This document shows positions 33,858 to 44,344 of a stretch of 64,000 nucleotides of DNA, one piece after another. The stretch lies in the NCBI RefSeq assembly GCF_000614145.1, contig NZ_BAKK01000007.1, positions 95,801-159,800 on the forward strand, in the 5' to 3' direction. Within the stretch, counting starts at the first letter, position 1. Each line of letters starts with the position of its first letter. Below the pieces are notes generated by a model that was not told where the DNA came from, searched no databases, and saw only the letters and a program-made list of their open reading frames with translations. The translations under genes were made by a program, and so were the position numbers. Source of the DNA: Bacteroides faecichinchillae JCM 17102 (GTDB taxonomy: Bacteria; Bacteroidota; Bacteroidia; Bacteroidales; Bacteroidaceae).

Positions 33858-34856
33858 CAAATCTTTTTGTGCTACCAATTGCGGAATTACTTTTAAAAGA
33901 AGGGGTGTCAGCAAAAGGCAGATAGCCAGTGTCAGTAATAATAGTACGATGGCTTGTAACCAACTATTATGAATATAGTGGTCTAATAGAGGACTGACAA
34001 AGTGCAAGATAGGAGCATGGATACTGAGGGTGATAATTGAATATCGTCCTAAGTATGAAACAATAGCTAGCTTTTTTATTTTTTTGCATAATAGCATAAT
34101 TGTGAATATTCCGGCAAATGCGGCAATGTACACTTGGAAAATATTTCCTGGGTAATTGTTTGTGCGCATTCCTAATGGGGTAGCAGTTAAATACATCACA
34201 ACTAACGCTAAAGATATAAAGGCAGGGATAATCTTATCGAACCGATGATGGGGAAAAAGAAAAAAGTTGTATCGGCGAATCCAGAATCCTGCAACATAGA
34301 AGGGGAGTGCTGTCATGGCAACATCTAAATATACAGGAAGTACGATTTGTTGTTTTCCTAGGTAGAATCCGGTACTTCCTATCAACAGAGTCACTATAAA
34401 CATTGTAAATAAATGTTTGTCGCGTAGAAAATGTACAAAATAAAATAGTATATTACAATTGAATAAAGCTATCAAAAACCAGAGTGGGGGATTGAATCTG
34501 ATTAGATCATGTCCTTCAAAAACAATTAGTAATTCTTTCCACGACACTGGAAGATGGAAAACTCCGGGAGCTATTTTCCATACAATATATTTAAGCAAAA
34601 ACGAACTGATATAGAAAAAGAGAAAAGGAATAATCAGTTTGTTTATTTTTCTAATAACAAAGCCAAACAATCCTTCGTAGGACTTAAAAAATATTCCTGA
34701 AATAAAAAAGTAAAGAGGCATACGGAAGCATGACAACATGGAATCATAGTCGAGCTGGTCGAAAGCTCCTCCAATATGTGACATAACTACTAGAATAATA
34801 CAAATTCCTTTCGTTAAATCTACAAAATCAATACGTTCGTGTTTGTTGTCCTCCAT
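33822..34856 (-). CDS. Acyltransferase family 3 membrane protein
   Basis: A 344-aa integral membrane enzyme with about ten transmembrane helices. It begins RIDFVDLTKGICIILVVMSH, the acyltransferase 3 motif with the conserved His, and continues with MPLYFFISGIFFK. Such enzymes O-acetylate exported sugars. It overlaps the fucosyltransferase-like gene tail-to-tail, so both may modify the same glycan, though that link is inference. Confidence 0.87.
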   Translation of the reverse strand: MEDNKHERIDFVDLTKGICIILVVMSHIGGAFDQLDYDSMLSCFRMPLYFFISGIFFKSYEGLFGFVIRKINKLIIPFLFFYISSFLLKYIVWKIAPGVFHLPVSWKELLIVFEGHDLIRFNPPLWFLIALFNCNILFYFVHFLRDKHLFTMFIVTLLIGSTGFYLGKQQIVLPVYLDVAMTALPFYVAGFWIRRYNFFLFPHHRFDKIIPAFISLALVVMYLTATPLGMRTNNYPGNIFQVYIAAFAGIFTIMLLCKKIKKLAIVSYLGRYSIITLSIHAPILHFVSPLLDHYIHNSWLQAIVLLLLTLAICLLLTPLLLKVIPQLVAQKDLLKIDFCKRNSL

Positions 34857-34884
34857 TAAGCTTCTTTTTGTTTTGTTTTCGGTG

Positions 34885-34892
34885 CAAAGATA
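34885..34892 (-). promoter_or_regulatory. -7 promoter element of the acyltransferase gene
   Basis: TATCTTTG on the minus strand matches TAnnTTTG, 28 bp before the ATG at 34856. Confidence 0.5.
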
Positions 34893-35070
34893 CTTGATTA
34901 ATTAAGAATAAATAGGAATCGGAAGAAAATAAATGGGCAGAATTGTCTGTATTAATTTGTGTTTAGTGACTATGTTTGAACTTTTTTCTCGTTCTGAAGA
35001 TCAATGAAATGACGCAGTGTAGATAAAAGATTGTGTCAAGTTGAAAAACAACCGAATATAGAATTATATA

Positions 35071-35133
35071 AAGTGCAAATTTTGTAAAATAACATGGACC
35101 TTAGGACACATGAATCATACAAAATCTGCACTT
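35071..35133. repeat. 16-bp inverted repeat with a 31-nt loop between malQ and the acyltransferase gene
   Basis: AAGTGCAAATTTTGTA (35071-35086) pairs with TACAAAATCTGCACTT (35118-35133), 15 of 16 positions. It could be a malQ terminator with a long loop, an RNA element or the ends of a tiny mobile element. The rest of the 34857-35202 gap holds only the acyltransferase promoter and AT-rich sequence. Confidence 0.55.
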
Positions 35134-35202
35134 GAAAAGGAATTCTAAAACTAATCTAGAAGTATTTTCTATGAGCTTTTTATAATGAACTCTTTGTTTT
35201 TT

Positions 35203-37883
35203 CTACTTCTTAGGATTTCTTCCGGTGTATTTTATCAGTTCGCATATTTTTTTATTAAGTTCATCGGCTTTCATCAATTGCTCCAAAGTTAGATGCATTC
35301 GATAACGCCAATAATTTCGTGGGTTGGAGGGTACATTAATCCGTTCTTCTTCTACATTGGGATTTCTCCATTTTCCATCAATAGATAGCCAATCCTGTAG
35401 GGATAAAATGCAAAGAATAGAACTGCTATTCAGATGGTTACGAACCACTTCTTCGCATATCCCGGGAGGTGCAACAGTGGGAGCTGTGCCGTAATGTCCA
35501 AGCATTAAGTTGTAATAACGTTGTGTTTGTTGATAATCTTCTTCCCACCACCCACGTAAAGTAGACATATCATGTGTTGAAATAGTGCAAACCGAGCGAT
35601 ATGGATATTCGTTCAGGTGATCGAATTCATACATTGGATTCTTCGGCATTCGCTGGATTTCAAGACTAAGAATACGGAGATTATTCATGACTGAAGCAAC
35701 ACAGGAGGGAATCATTCCAAGATCTTCTCCACAAACCAACATACGAGTAGATTGTGTAAGTTGAGGTAACTTTTTCATGGCTTGTTGTTGCCAGAATTCA
35801 TTATGACGATGGTAGTAATATTGGTTATAAAGTATGTTGAAGGCATTTCTTTCTTCTTCATTCAGTGAACGAAAAATAAAATCACGTTGTACGCTGATTC
35901 GTGGGTGGTATTTGTCTTCTTCTTTATTATCCGGAACAAACAAGACATCACTAATTAATGTGTAAAGTCCTTCGCGTATCCATATGCTGTCTTCATCATT
36001 TTTTTCCATGAAGAAAGTCTCGACTTCCCTTTGTGTCCGAAATCCCGGTCTCATACAATAGATATCCGGAGTATCTGTAGGTTGGATGAAAGTTTGCTTT
36101 ACATATTCAGTATGTGGACCAAATAACTGCCCGAGGAATGATTCGTGGATATAAGGTGTCAGATATTCTTTACGAAAAGGGAGCCCGTAACTTTCAATTT
36201 CTTCTTTACTCATAGGAAGGGAAGGAGCAAATTGACCTAATAATCCATGTACAGCATGCATGGGAATTTCCCAAATGCGGAAGAAGCCGAGGATATGGTC
36301 AATACGATATGCATCAAAATACTCTGCCATCTTCTGGAATCGTTTCATCCACCAGCGATAGCCATCTTTTTCCATGACATCCCAATTGTATGTTGGAAAT
36401 CCCCAATTCTGTCCGTTTATAGAGAAGTCGTCAGGAGGTGCTCCTGCCTGTCCGCTAAGATTAAAATAATGAGGTTCTGTCCATGCTTCAACGCTGTTAC
36501 GGCTAATGCCGATTGGAATATCGCCTTTTAATACAATTCCATGTTTACGGGCATATTGTGTTGCTGACTGTAATTGCAGATGAAGGTGGTATTGAATGTA
36601 ATAATAGAGAGCAATATGTGGGTAATCAGTCGATCCGGGTTGGCATATCTTCTCTATTTCTTGCTGATTATAAACCGTATATTGGGGCCATTCACGGAAA
36701 TTTGGAGTCTTGTAAATATCTCGTAGATAACTGAATACAGCGTAAGGCTGTAACCATTCTTTGTTGGCATTGAAGAACCTTTTAAAATCGTTGGATGCGA
36801 GAACTTTTTCTCCTTCCTGTTGGAAAATCAGGTGGAAAAAATCCCATTTTATTTGATTGACAGCTTCATAATCAATAGCCGGTAAGTTGTTCAACTCCTT
36901 TTGGCGTTTGCTGAATTGGGACATCGCTGCTTTATCCTTTAGTGCTCCCATTTGCGTAATGTCTATATACATCGGGTGGAAAGCATAAATGGAAATACTA
37001 TTGTAAGGATAAGAATCTGTCCATTTATGAGTCATAGTCGTATCATTGATCGGTAGAATCTGTATTACCTTCTGGTTTGTACTGACAGCCCAGTCAATCA
37101 TATCTTTTAAATCACCAAAATCTCCAACACCAAAACTCTTTTCTGATTTCAAAGAAAAGATAGGGATGGCTATACCTGCCCCCTTCCATATCGGAGTGTC
37201 GAAATAGACGTATCGGTCGGAAATGACCAATGTTTCATTGATTTTTAATTCAGGATCGGCAAGATAGCGGTTGGGATTGTTTTCCCAACAATCGGCTTTC
37301 TTTTCTTTCTTATTATAAAGGATAAATTTGTATTCCAGAGGAAACTTTAGTTTGCTTGCATCTAACTCTATTTGCCATTCGGGAAAGTTTGCATCGCTCA
37401 TAAGAACAGCTTGCTCTGGGTTCCAATTTCCTAATGCTTTTTGGTTACCACAAATGGCTAGGCAATAATCATTGTTTATGCGAGGAGCATAGGCTTTAAT
37501 CATCAATCCCTTTTTATAGCTGATGGGAGTTTCTGCTTTCTCAGGATGTGTTAATAATACTTCTGTAAAAGCTGAACTATAAAAATAGAGCTGTTCGGGA
37601 ATGTTTTTCCAACAATCATTTACTATGTATTTCTTTTTAGTTACACCCGATAAATGTAGCTGCCGGGGGAAACTATTCCACTCTTTACGGGTCACTACTC
37701 CATTCTGCTCTATTTGGTAACTATAATTGATAGCTATACCTTCCTTGGGGACATCGAGTTCGATGTTCGCTGTCCAATATATGCCGTCCGTTGTATGCAT
37801 GGGGATAGATTCATGAAACAGGTCCGCTATCCTTACTTCTTCCCCCAATTGGTGCGGTATTCGATGTTAAACGATAGATTCAT
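35203..37883 (-). CDS. malQ: 4-alpha-glucanotransferase with N-terminal starch-binding domains (frameshift near the N-terminus)
   Basis: About 893 aa if repaired. Residues 1-280 hold two beta-sandwich starch-binding modules of the CBM20 type (CLAICGNQKALGNWNPEQA). The GH77 catalytic part follows, with FDAYRIDHILGFFRIW (nucleophile Asp), CGEDLGMIP (acid/base Glu) and STHDMSTLRGWW. It rearranges alpha-1,4-glucans during starch or glycogen use. From the ATG at 37883 (MNLSFNIEYRTNWG) the frame stops soon unless one G is added to the five-G run at 37842-37846. After that it reads GEEVRIADLF to the end. Confidence 0.92.
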
Positions 37884-37918
37884 AAATTAGATTTTGATTA
37901 GATTTCTTTATGAAAGTG

Positions 37919-37926
37919 CAAGTATA
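37919..37926 (-). promoter_or_regulatory. Probable -7 element of malQ
   Basis: TATACTTG on the minus strand is one mismatch from TAnnTTTG and lies 35 bp before the malQ ATG at 37883. This supports that start. Confidence 0.4.
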
Positions 37927-37942
37927 AGATTTTCTTTTTGAA

Positions 37943-37977
37943 TAAAAAATTAAAGGAGCCCCGAAGGACTCCTTTAA
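37943..37977 (-). terminator. Rho-independent terminator upstream of malQ
   Basis: A 9-bp stem (37950-37958 with 37969-37977) with a GC-rich CGAA-type cap is followed by TTTTTT on the minus strand. It lies just after the nrdJ stop and ends that transcript before malQ. Confidence 0.85.
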
Positions 37978-38014
37978 CCTTTTGTTTATATATTAATTAA
38001 CATACATCAGTGGA

Positions 38015-40581
38015 TCATCCACATCTGGAAGCACCGCAAGTGGTACAAATCAGACAACCTTCTTGATAAACCAATGTTTCATTGCCACAATTCGGACATT
38101 TTTTGCCTTTGGCTTCTGTTCCATCTTGAATGTATTTTTTCAGTGCTCGTTCAACACCATTTTTCCATGTGTTGATACTTTCACTATTCAACTGTAATGA
38201 ACCGACTAACTTAATCACTTGTTCAATTGGCATTCGATAACGAAGTACACCTGAAATCAATTTTGCATAGTTCCAATATTCTTTGTTGAACTTCTCTGAC
38301 AGTCCTTCAATAGTTGTTTTGTAGCCACGCTTGTTCTCAAATTGGAAATCATAACGTTTGTTTCCGTCTTCATCCACATTTTTAATGATACGTCCCGAGG
38401 TTACGCTCTTCGGTAGTAAGATGCCTTCGTCATCATCTTGTAAACCAGTGAAAATCTCATACGGATGACCATCTAATAATCCGACAAATGCTACCCACTT
38501 TTCTTTATTGTTTTGGAAACGTACTACATCTGCTTCCAATATTCTTGGACGTACTTCTACTACTGTAGGAGGTTTACAAGGAGGAAGCTCTTTTTTCTGG
38601 TCTTTATCTGATTTCGTAGAGATTAATACTCCTGATCGGGAACCGTCACGATAAACAGTACATCCCTTGCAACCGGACTTCCAAGCTTCTACATACAACC
38701 GATTGACTAAATCTTCGTCTACGTCATTTGGAAGATTGATAGTTACACTAATAGAGTGATCCACCCATTTTTGTATTCTTCCTTGCATCTTCACTTTCAT
38801 CAACCAGTCTACATCATTTGAAGTAGCTTTGTAATATGGAGACTTAGCTACAAGTTCATCAATTTCTTCTTGAGTATAGCGTTTGGAAGGATCATATCCG
38901 TTAGCTTCCATCCATGTAACAAACTTGTGATGGAATACAATATATTCTTCAAATGCATCGCCTGTTTCATCAACGAAATCAACGCGTACGTTTGTATCAT
39001 TAGGATTTACTTTTCTTCTACGTTTGTAAACAGGTAGAAAGACCGGTTCAATGCCCGAAGTAGTCTGTGTCATGAGACTGGTAGTACCTGTAGGAGCGAT
39101 CGTCAAGCATGCAATGTTTCGACGTCCATACTTTTTCATATTCTCATACAATTCCGGATCTGCTTCAGCCAGTCGCAGGATGAACGGATTGTTTTTTTCA
39201 CGTTCGCTATCATAAACTTCAAAAGCACCACGTTCTTTCGCCATTTCGACTGATGAACGGTAAGCACCGAGAGCAACAGTCTTATGTACTTTTTCGGAGA
39301 ATTCTGTAGCTTCTTCCGTTCCGTATCGCAGTCCTAAAGCAGCAAGCATATCACCTTCTGCTGTGATACCTACCCAGTACGGCGTCCCTGGGCACTCTTT
39401 TCATAGATCTTTTTCCATAATATAAGCTCGGCACGTTTTACTTCTTCTGTTTCCGGATCAGTTTCTATTTTGTGCATGATACGTTCAATCTTCTCCAATT
39501 CGAGATCAATAATATCATCCATGATACGTTGAGCCAAAGCAACGTGCTTCTTGAAAAGTTCGAAATCGAAATAAGCGTCCGACTTAAACGGGTTCACTAC
39601 ATAAGAATATAGGTTGATAGCCAGCAAACGACAAGAATCGTAAGGGCATAATGGAATTTCACCGCATGGATTAGTAGATACAGTTTTGTATCCTAAATCT
39701 GCATAGCAATCTGGCACTGATTCACGGATGATCGTATCCCAAAATAGCACACCCGGTTCTGCCGATTTCCAAGCATTATGCACAATTTTTTTCCATAAAG
39801 TAGAAGCGTCTATCTCTTTGGTTGAAGTGGGATTGACTGCATCAATCGGATATTGTTGCGTATAAGTTTTCCCTTCAACAGCAGCCTGCATGAAAGCGTC
39901 ATCCAGTTTTACAGAAACATTGGCTCCTGTTACTTTGCCTTCAGTCATTTTCGCATCAATAAATGCCTCTGAATCCGGATGCTTAATGGATACACTTAAC
40001 ATTAATGCTCCACGACGTCCATCCTGAGCTACTTCACGTGTAGAATTGGAATAACGTTCCATAAAAGGAACGAGGCCGGTAGAAGTTAGTGCTGAGTTTT
40101 TAACGGGAGAACCTTTCGGGCGGATGTGTGACAAGTCATGTCCCACACCTCCACGTCTTTTCATCAGTTGAACCTGCTCCTCGTCAATTTTGATAATTGC
40201 ACCGTAAGAGTCGGCGGAACCATCTACGCCGATTACAAAACAATTAGATAACGAAGCTACTTGATAGTCGTTACCGATACCTGTCATCGGACTACCTTGA
40301 GGAACGATGTACTTGAAATGATCCAGTAAATCATAAAGTTCTTGTGCACTTAAAGCATTTGAGTACTTCGCTTCGATTCGTGCTACTTCATTGGCAATTC
40401 TCCAATGCATATCTTCCGGAGATTTCTCATAAATATTTCCGAAAGAATCTTTGACTGCGTATTTATTCACCCATACCCTTGCAGCCAACTCGTCACCTTG
40501 AAAATATCGTAAAGATTCTTCGAAGGCTTCGTCATAAGAATAAATTTGTTTTTCCACGATGCAATGTGTCTTAGATTTCAT
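38015..40581 (-). CDS. nrdJ: Vitamin B12-dependent (class II) ribonucleotide reductase, frameshifted
   Basis: About 855 aa when joined. It reduces ribonucleotides using adenosylcobalamin. The N-terminal part has SNCFVIGVDGSADSYGAI, RRGGVGHDLSHIRP and the catalytic NPCGEIPL. It stops at KSAQGRRTG because one G is missing from a run at 39373-39375. The next frame gives GITAEGDMLAALGLRYG and then continues through APTGTTSLMTQTTSGIEPVF. The C-terminal Cys-rich tail CPNCGNETL...CLICTTCGASRCG supplies the electron-relay thiols. Driven by a full consensus promoter at 40632-40662. Confidence 0.94.
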
Positions 40582-40631
40582 TATTTAATAAGTAATGTGT
40601 AGAAGTATACTTATCATTAACAAATGCGCTG

Positions 40632-40662
40632 CAAAGCTAAGAATGTTTTTTTATCTATCAAA
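40632..40662 (-). promoter_or_regulatory. Consensus promoter of nrdJ (-33 and -7)
   Basis: On the minus strand TTTG (40662-40659), a 19-bp spacer and TAGCTTTG (40639-40632) fit the Bacteroides consensus exactly, 50 bp upstream of the nrdJ ATG. I see no obvious B12-riboswitch-like fold in the short leader. Confidence 0.75.
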
Positions 40663-40821
40663 ATAAAAATGAAATATTTTATTAACAGGTTGCAGGTTTT
40701 CTATTTGTTTTAGTTAAGTATTTGATTAACAATGAATTTGTGCTTTTGTTTAATGGGTGAAGTTCTCCAAAAAGAAAATTATTCTTTTTCATAAGTGTAA
40801 TGAAATGATTTTTTCTTTTTA

Positions 40822-40829
40822 TATCTTTG
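40822..40829 (+). promoter_or_regulatory. -7 promoter element of the nitroreductase gene, giving a very short leader
   Basis: TATCTTTG matches TAnnTTTG and ends only 12 bp before the ATG at 40842, leaving a predicted 5' leader of about 5-8 nt. Confidence 0.5.
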
Positions 40830-40841
40830 CAAAAAAAAGAT

Positions 40842-41585
40842 ATGTTTGATACCGTAAAGAATAGAAGAACTATTCGGAAATATCTTCTTAAAGATATTAC
40901 TCCTGAAATGTTAAATGATTTGCTTGAGACCTCTTTCCGCGCTTCTACGATGGGAGGGATGCAGCTTTATAGTGTAATCGTTACTCGTGACGCTGAAATG
41001 AAAGAGAAACTTTCTCCTGCTCATTTTAATCAGCCAATGGTAAAAAATGCACCGGTAGTGCTTACTTTTTGTGCTGATTTCCGGCGCTTCAGCAAGTGGT
41101 GCGAACAACGGAATGCTGTGCCGGGATATAATAATTTAATGTCTTTTATGAATGCTTCTATGGATACTTTGCTCGCAGCTCAGACTTTTTGTACATTGGC
41201 GGAGGAAGCAGGGCTAGGTATCTGTTATTTGGGAACTACTACTTATAATCCTCAAATAATTATTGATACTCTTCAGTTGCCGGAACTAGTGTTTCCCATA
41301 ACTACCATAACCGTAGGCTATCCTGACGGTATCCCTGCGCAGGTGGACCGTTTGCCTTTAGATGCTTCTGTGCATCAAGAGGTGTTTCACGATTACACTC
41401 CAGAGGATATCGATCGTATCTATTCTTATAAAGAATCATTGCCGGAAAATAAGCAATTTATAGAAGAAAATAAAAAGGAGACTTTGCCACAGGTGTTTAC
41501 GGATGTCCGTTATACAAAGAAGGATAATGAATTTATGTCTGAGAATCTGTTGAAAGTACTTCGTAAACAAGGCTTTATAGAATAA
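40842..41585 (+). CDS. Nitroreductase family oxidoreductase (NfsA-like)
   Basis: A 247-aa FMN-dependent flavoprotein. It begins MFDTVKNRRTIRKYL, the RRTxR FMN-phosphate site of the family. It continues with TMGGMQLYSVIVTRD, DTLLAAQTFCTLAEEAGLGICYLGTT and TVGYPDGIPAQVDRLPL. The longer frame starts with a TTG inside the -7 box, so the ATG at 40842 is used. The physiological substrate is unknown. Confidence 0.9.
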   Translation: MFDTVKNRRTIRKYLLKDITPEMLNDLLETSFRASTMGGMQLYSVIVTRDAEMKEKLSPAHFNQPMVKNAPVVLTFCADFRRFSKWCEQRNAVPGYNNLMSFMNASMDTLLAAQTFCTLAEEAGLGICYLGTTTYNPQIIIDTLQLPELVFPITTITVGYPDGIPAQVDRLPLDASVHQEVFHDYTPEDIDRIYSYKESLPENKQFIEENKKETLPQVFTDVRYTKKDNEFMSENLLKVLRKQGFIE

Positions 41586-41610
41586 ATATCAGCAAGGAGT
41601 ATTTTAAACA

Positions 41611-41658
41611 TCAGGCGCAAATGATATAATTGCTATATCATTTGCGCCTGAAATTTTT
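41611..41658. terminator. Strong bidirectional terminator between the nitroreductase gene and dnaA
   Basis: An 18-bp perfect stem (41611-41628 with 41634-41651) around a 5-nt loop is followed by a T-rich stretch on the plus strand. It separates the two convergent genes. Confidence 0.85.
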
Positions 41659-41673
41659 ATATTGGTTTATCAC

Positions 41674-43092
41674 TTATTCCTTATTTCTTTTCTTCAACAA
41701 TGATTCTATTTCACCTACTTCTGCATGAAAGTTCTTATCTACTTCCAACTGCCCTTTTACAGTTTTGCAAGCGTGGAGCACTGTTGCGTGATCTTTGTTT
41801 CCGATGAACTTACCGATCTTTGAAGTAGAGAAATCTGTGTGATTCTTAGCCAGATACATAGCAATCTGACGAGCTTGAACCACTTCTCTTTTTCTGGATT
41901 TAGTGTGGATGGCTGATGGCTCTAGATCGAAGTGCTTGCACACTACCTTTAAGATATCATCAATTGTAATTGCTTTAGTCTCATTGTGAACCACACCATG
42001 CACAATGTGTTGTGCCAAGTCTAAATCTATTTCTTTGTTGAAAATAGTAGAACGTGCCATAATAGCTATGACGATACCTTCCAGATCACGGACACTTTCG
42101 TTTACATTCTCTGCAATGTAATCAATAACTTCTTCAGGGAACTGCAATCCGTCACGATGAATTTTATTCCTCAAGATGTTTTTACGAAGTTCTACAGTTG
42201 GCTTTTCAAGTTCCGCTACCATTCCCCATTTAAAACGAGTCAGCAAACGGTCCTCCATACCCTGCAATAGGATAGGGGCGCGATCGGAAGTTAATATTAA
42301 CTGTTTTCCGTTCTGATGCAAGTGATTGAAGATATGAAAAAACGTATTTTGCGTTCTGGTCATTCCGGCAAATTCCTGAATATCATCAATGATCAATACA
42401 TCAATTGTTTGGTAGAAGTTGATAAAGTCATTGGTAGTATTGTTTCGTACCGAGTCTGTATATTGAACCTGAAATAGATGTGCTGAAACATACAATACTC
42501 TTTTTTCGGGATATAATTCTTTAATTTTAGTTCCGATAGCGTTTGCCAAGTGAGTTTTTCCCACTCCAGATGCACCATAAAGGAATAATGGATTAAAAGC
42601 TGTACCCGCAGGTTTTTGTGCTACGGCTTCTGCTACGCTTCTGGAAAGTTTATTGCTATATCCTTCAATGAAATTCTCAAAATTATAGTTAGGGTTCAAA
42701 TGTGGATCTAGTTCCTGAATAACAGGAGCTTTCAGGAAGTTAGGCGCTTTATTGGCATCAGTGATGTTTTTAGGAGTGATAGCTGTAGAACGATTGCTTG
42801 CTTCGAGATTCACAGTCTGATTTGGAATCGAAGTTTTATCTACCATGACATTATACATCAATTTAGTGCCTTCGCCAATAGCTTTATATAATGTTTTCCG
42901 TAGCAAATCCACGAACTTTTCTTCCAGTATTTCATAAAAAAACTGGCTCGGGATCTGTACGATTAATGTTTTGTCCTCATATTTTAATGGAACGATGGGG
43001 GCAAACCAAGTATTATATGTCGTTTCGGGAACATTGTCTTTTATGATATCTAAACAGCGGTTCCAAAGCACGACATGATTTGATTCAATCAT
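41674..43092 (-). CDS. dnaA: Chromosomal replication initiator DnaA
   Basis: A 472-aa AAA+ initiator that melts oriC. Domain I is at 1-85 (helicase-loading region, [16 protein letters not shown]), domain II is a short linker, domain III has Walker [12 protein letters not shown], Walker [11 protein letters not shown] and a sensor region. Domain IV holds the DnaA-box-reading helix [21 protein letters not shown]. All motifs are intact. The upstream gap lacks obvious DnaA boxes. Confidence 0.97.
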   Translation of the reverse strand: MIESNHVVLWNRCLDIIKDNVPETTYNTWFAPIVPLKYEDKTLIVQIPSQFFYEILEEKFVDLLRKTLYKAIGEGTKLMYNVMVDKTSIPNQTVNLEASNRSTAITPKNITDANKAPNFLKAPVIQELDPHLNPNYNFENFIEGYSNKLSRSVAEAVAQKPAGTAFNPLFLYGASGVGKTHLANAIGTKIKELYPEKRVLYVSAHLFQVQYTDSVRNNTTNDFINFYQTIDVLIIDDIQEFAGMTRTQNTFFHIFNHLHQNGKQLILTSDRAPILLQGMEDRLLTRFKWGMVAELEKPTVELRKNILRNKIHRDGLQFPEEVIDYIAENVNESVRDLEGIVIAIMARSTIFNKEIDLDLAQHIVHGVVHNETKAITIDDILKVVCKHFDLEPSAIHTKSRKREVVQARQIAMYLAKNHTDFSTSKIGKFIGNKDHATVLHACKTVKGQLEVDKNFHAEVGEIESLLKKRNKE

Positions 43093-43443
43093 AGTGACTT
43101 TAATACATTTTATTAGTTAAGCAAAACTTCTACGTTTGCAAAATTGGGAATCTTATTCGAAATAAACAAATCGATTTTTTCTTGTTTTTATTGAACAAAT
43201 AATAATGTGTTTACTTTCAATGACTTATCTAACTGTTTGGAAACACTCTAAATACAATATGTGTTGTATTGTTATAAGTGATTGATTATTATGTGATTAT
43301 GATCCTATTTGTATTCGTGTTATTTACTTCTCTGTGCATGTTCAAGAATATTATTTTGGTTTATCGATAGACATTTCAGGCTATTAGTCTTTTTTTATAT
43401 AGTATTTCTTTATTTAGAGTAATTCTATATTAGGAGGGTTCTC
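43093..43443. other. AT-rich gap upstream of dnaA
   Basis: About 350 bp without a gene. A small inverted repeat AATACAA/TTGTATT (43251-43257 with 43264-43270) is present. I searched for TTATNCACA-type DnaA boxes and saw none convincing, so I do not call an origin here. A weak -7-like CAATTTTG lies just upstream of dnaA on the minus strand. Confidence 0.5.
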
Positions 43444-44337
43444 TTACTTATCTTTTTTGCCGAATAATGAGAAATGGACATAGCGTTTAGGGTGTGCTTT
43501 CAGATCTTCCAATAAACTTGCAGCATTTGCAGAGGTTGCGTTTAAGTTATTGTATAAAGATGGATCATTGAAAAGTAAACCTAACGTATTGTCTTTGCTA
43601 TTTAGCTTTTCTGTAAGTATTTTTACATTAGCCAATGTCTCGTCTATCTGTTTGATAGTGGCAGCATAGTTTATATCCTTCAGGTTATTGCTAATAGTGA
43701 TGAAATTATCTCCAATAGTATTTAGCTTTCCTGTAAGCTGTGGAATATCCTTGCTCATTAATCCTCTCATTTGTGAGCTTACTACAGCAAGATTGGCAGT
43801 AAGGGTTTCCATTGAGTGCAGAGTTGCAGGAATACTCTTATCATTTAAAGTATTATTTAAAGAGGTAAGGATCGAATCTAATTTGGGTAGCATCTGTTCG
43901 ACTTTGGGCATGAGTTTGGCTACATTTTCCATCATACCGTTGTTCAGTGTTCCAGGTATGGTATCGCCTATAGCATATTTTTCCCTGGGGGTGTTTGCTA
44001 GAAGAATATTCATACGGACACCTCCCATCAGTTCTGATACAAGTTCTGCAGAGCTTCCTTTAGGAATACGTAACTCTGTATCCAGTTCGACTTCCACAAT
44101 TACGTTTCCTGGGTTGGAATAATCATAAAAAATCTCGCGTACGATGCCTACACGAACACCGTCTGCAAATACAGGACTCGACTTAGTCAATCCATTTACA
44201 TTTTGAAACTTTGCATAGAAATAGCTTGAAGGCTGGAACATATGGATTCCTTTTAACCAATTGATTCCATAAACAAGCACACATAGAGCTACAATACCTG
44301 CAATACCTATTCTGACTTCTTTTGTAATGTACTTCAT
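43444..44337 (-). CDS. MCE/MlaD family substrate-binding protein
   Basis: About 297 aa starting MKYITKEVRIGIAGIVALCVLVYG at the ATG at 44337. One N-terminal transmembrane anchor (about 10-28) is followed by the MCE domain (about 35-125: KFQNVNGLTKSSPVFADGVRVGIV). A long helical region with LxxL-type repeats (about 145-280) follows. MCE proteins form hexameric rings for lipid transfer across the periplasm. Its YrbE/MlaE and MlaF partners are not adjacent here. The start follows the end of the amidase gene at 44345 by 7 bp. Confidence 0.87.
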   Translation of the reverse strand: MKYITKEVRIGIAGIVALCVLVYGINWLKGIHMFQPSSYFYAKFQNVNGLTKSSPVFADGVRVGIVREIFYDYSNPGNVIVEVELDTELRIPKGSSAELVSELMGGVRMNILLANTPREKYAIGDTIPGTLNNGMMENVAKLMPKVEQMLPKLDSILTSLNNTLNDKSIPATLHSMETLTANLAVVSSQMRGLMSKDIPQLTGKLNTIGDNFITISNNLKDINYAATIKQIDETLANVKILTEKLNSKDNTLGLLFNDPSLYNNLNATSANAASLLEDLKAHPKRYVHFSLFGKKDK

Positions 44338-44344
44338 TTTATTT

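Noticed and set aside
41611..41651. 18-bp palindrome as a recombination or binding site
   Set aside because: It lies between two convergent genes and has T-rich flanks, which is typical of a bidirectional terminator.
43093..43443. Chromosomal origin next to dnaA
   Set aside because: No cluster of TTATNCACA-type DnaA boxes was seen. AT-richness alone is not enough.
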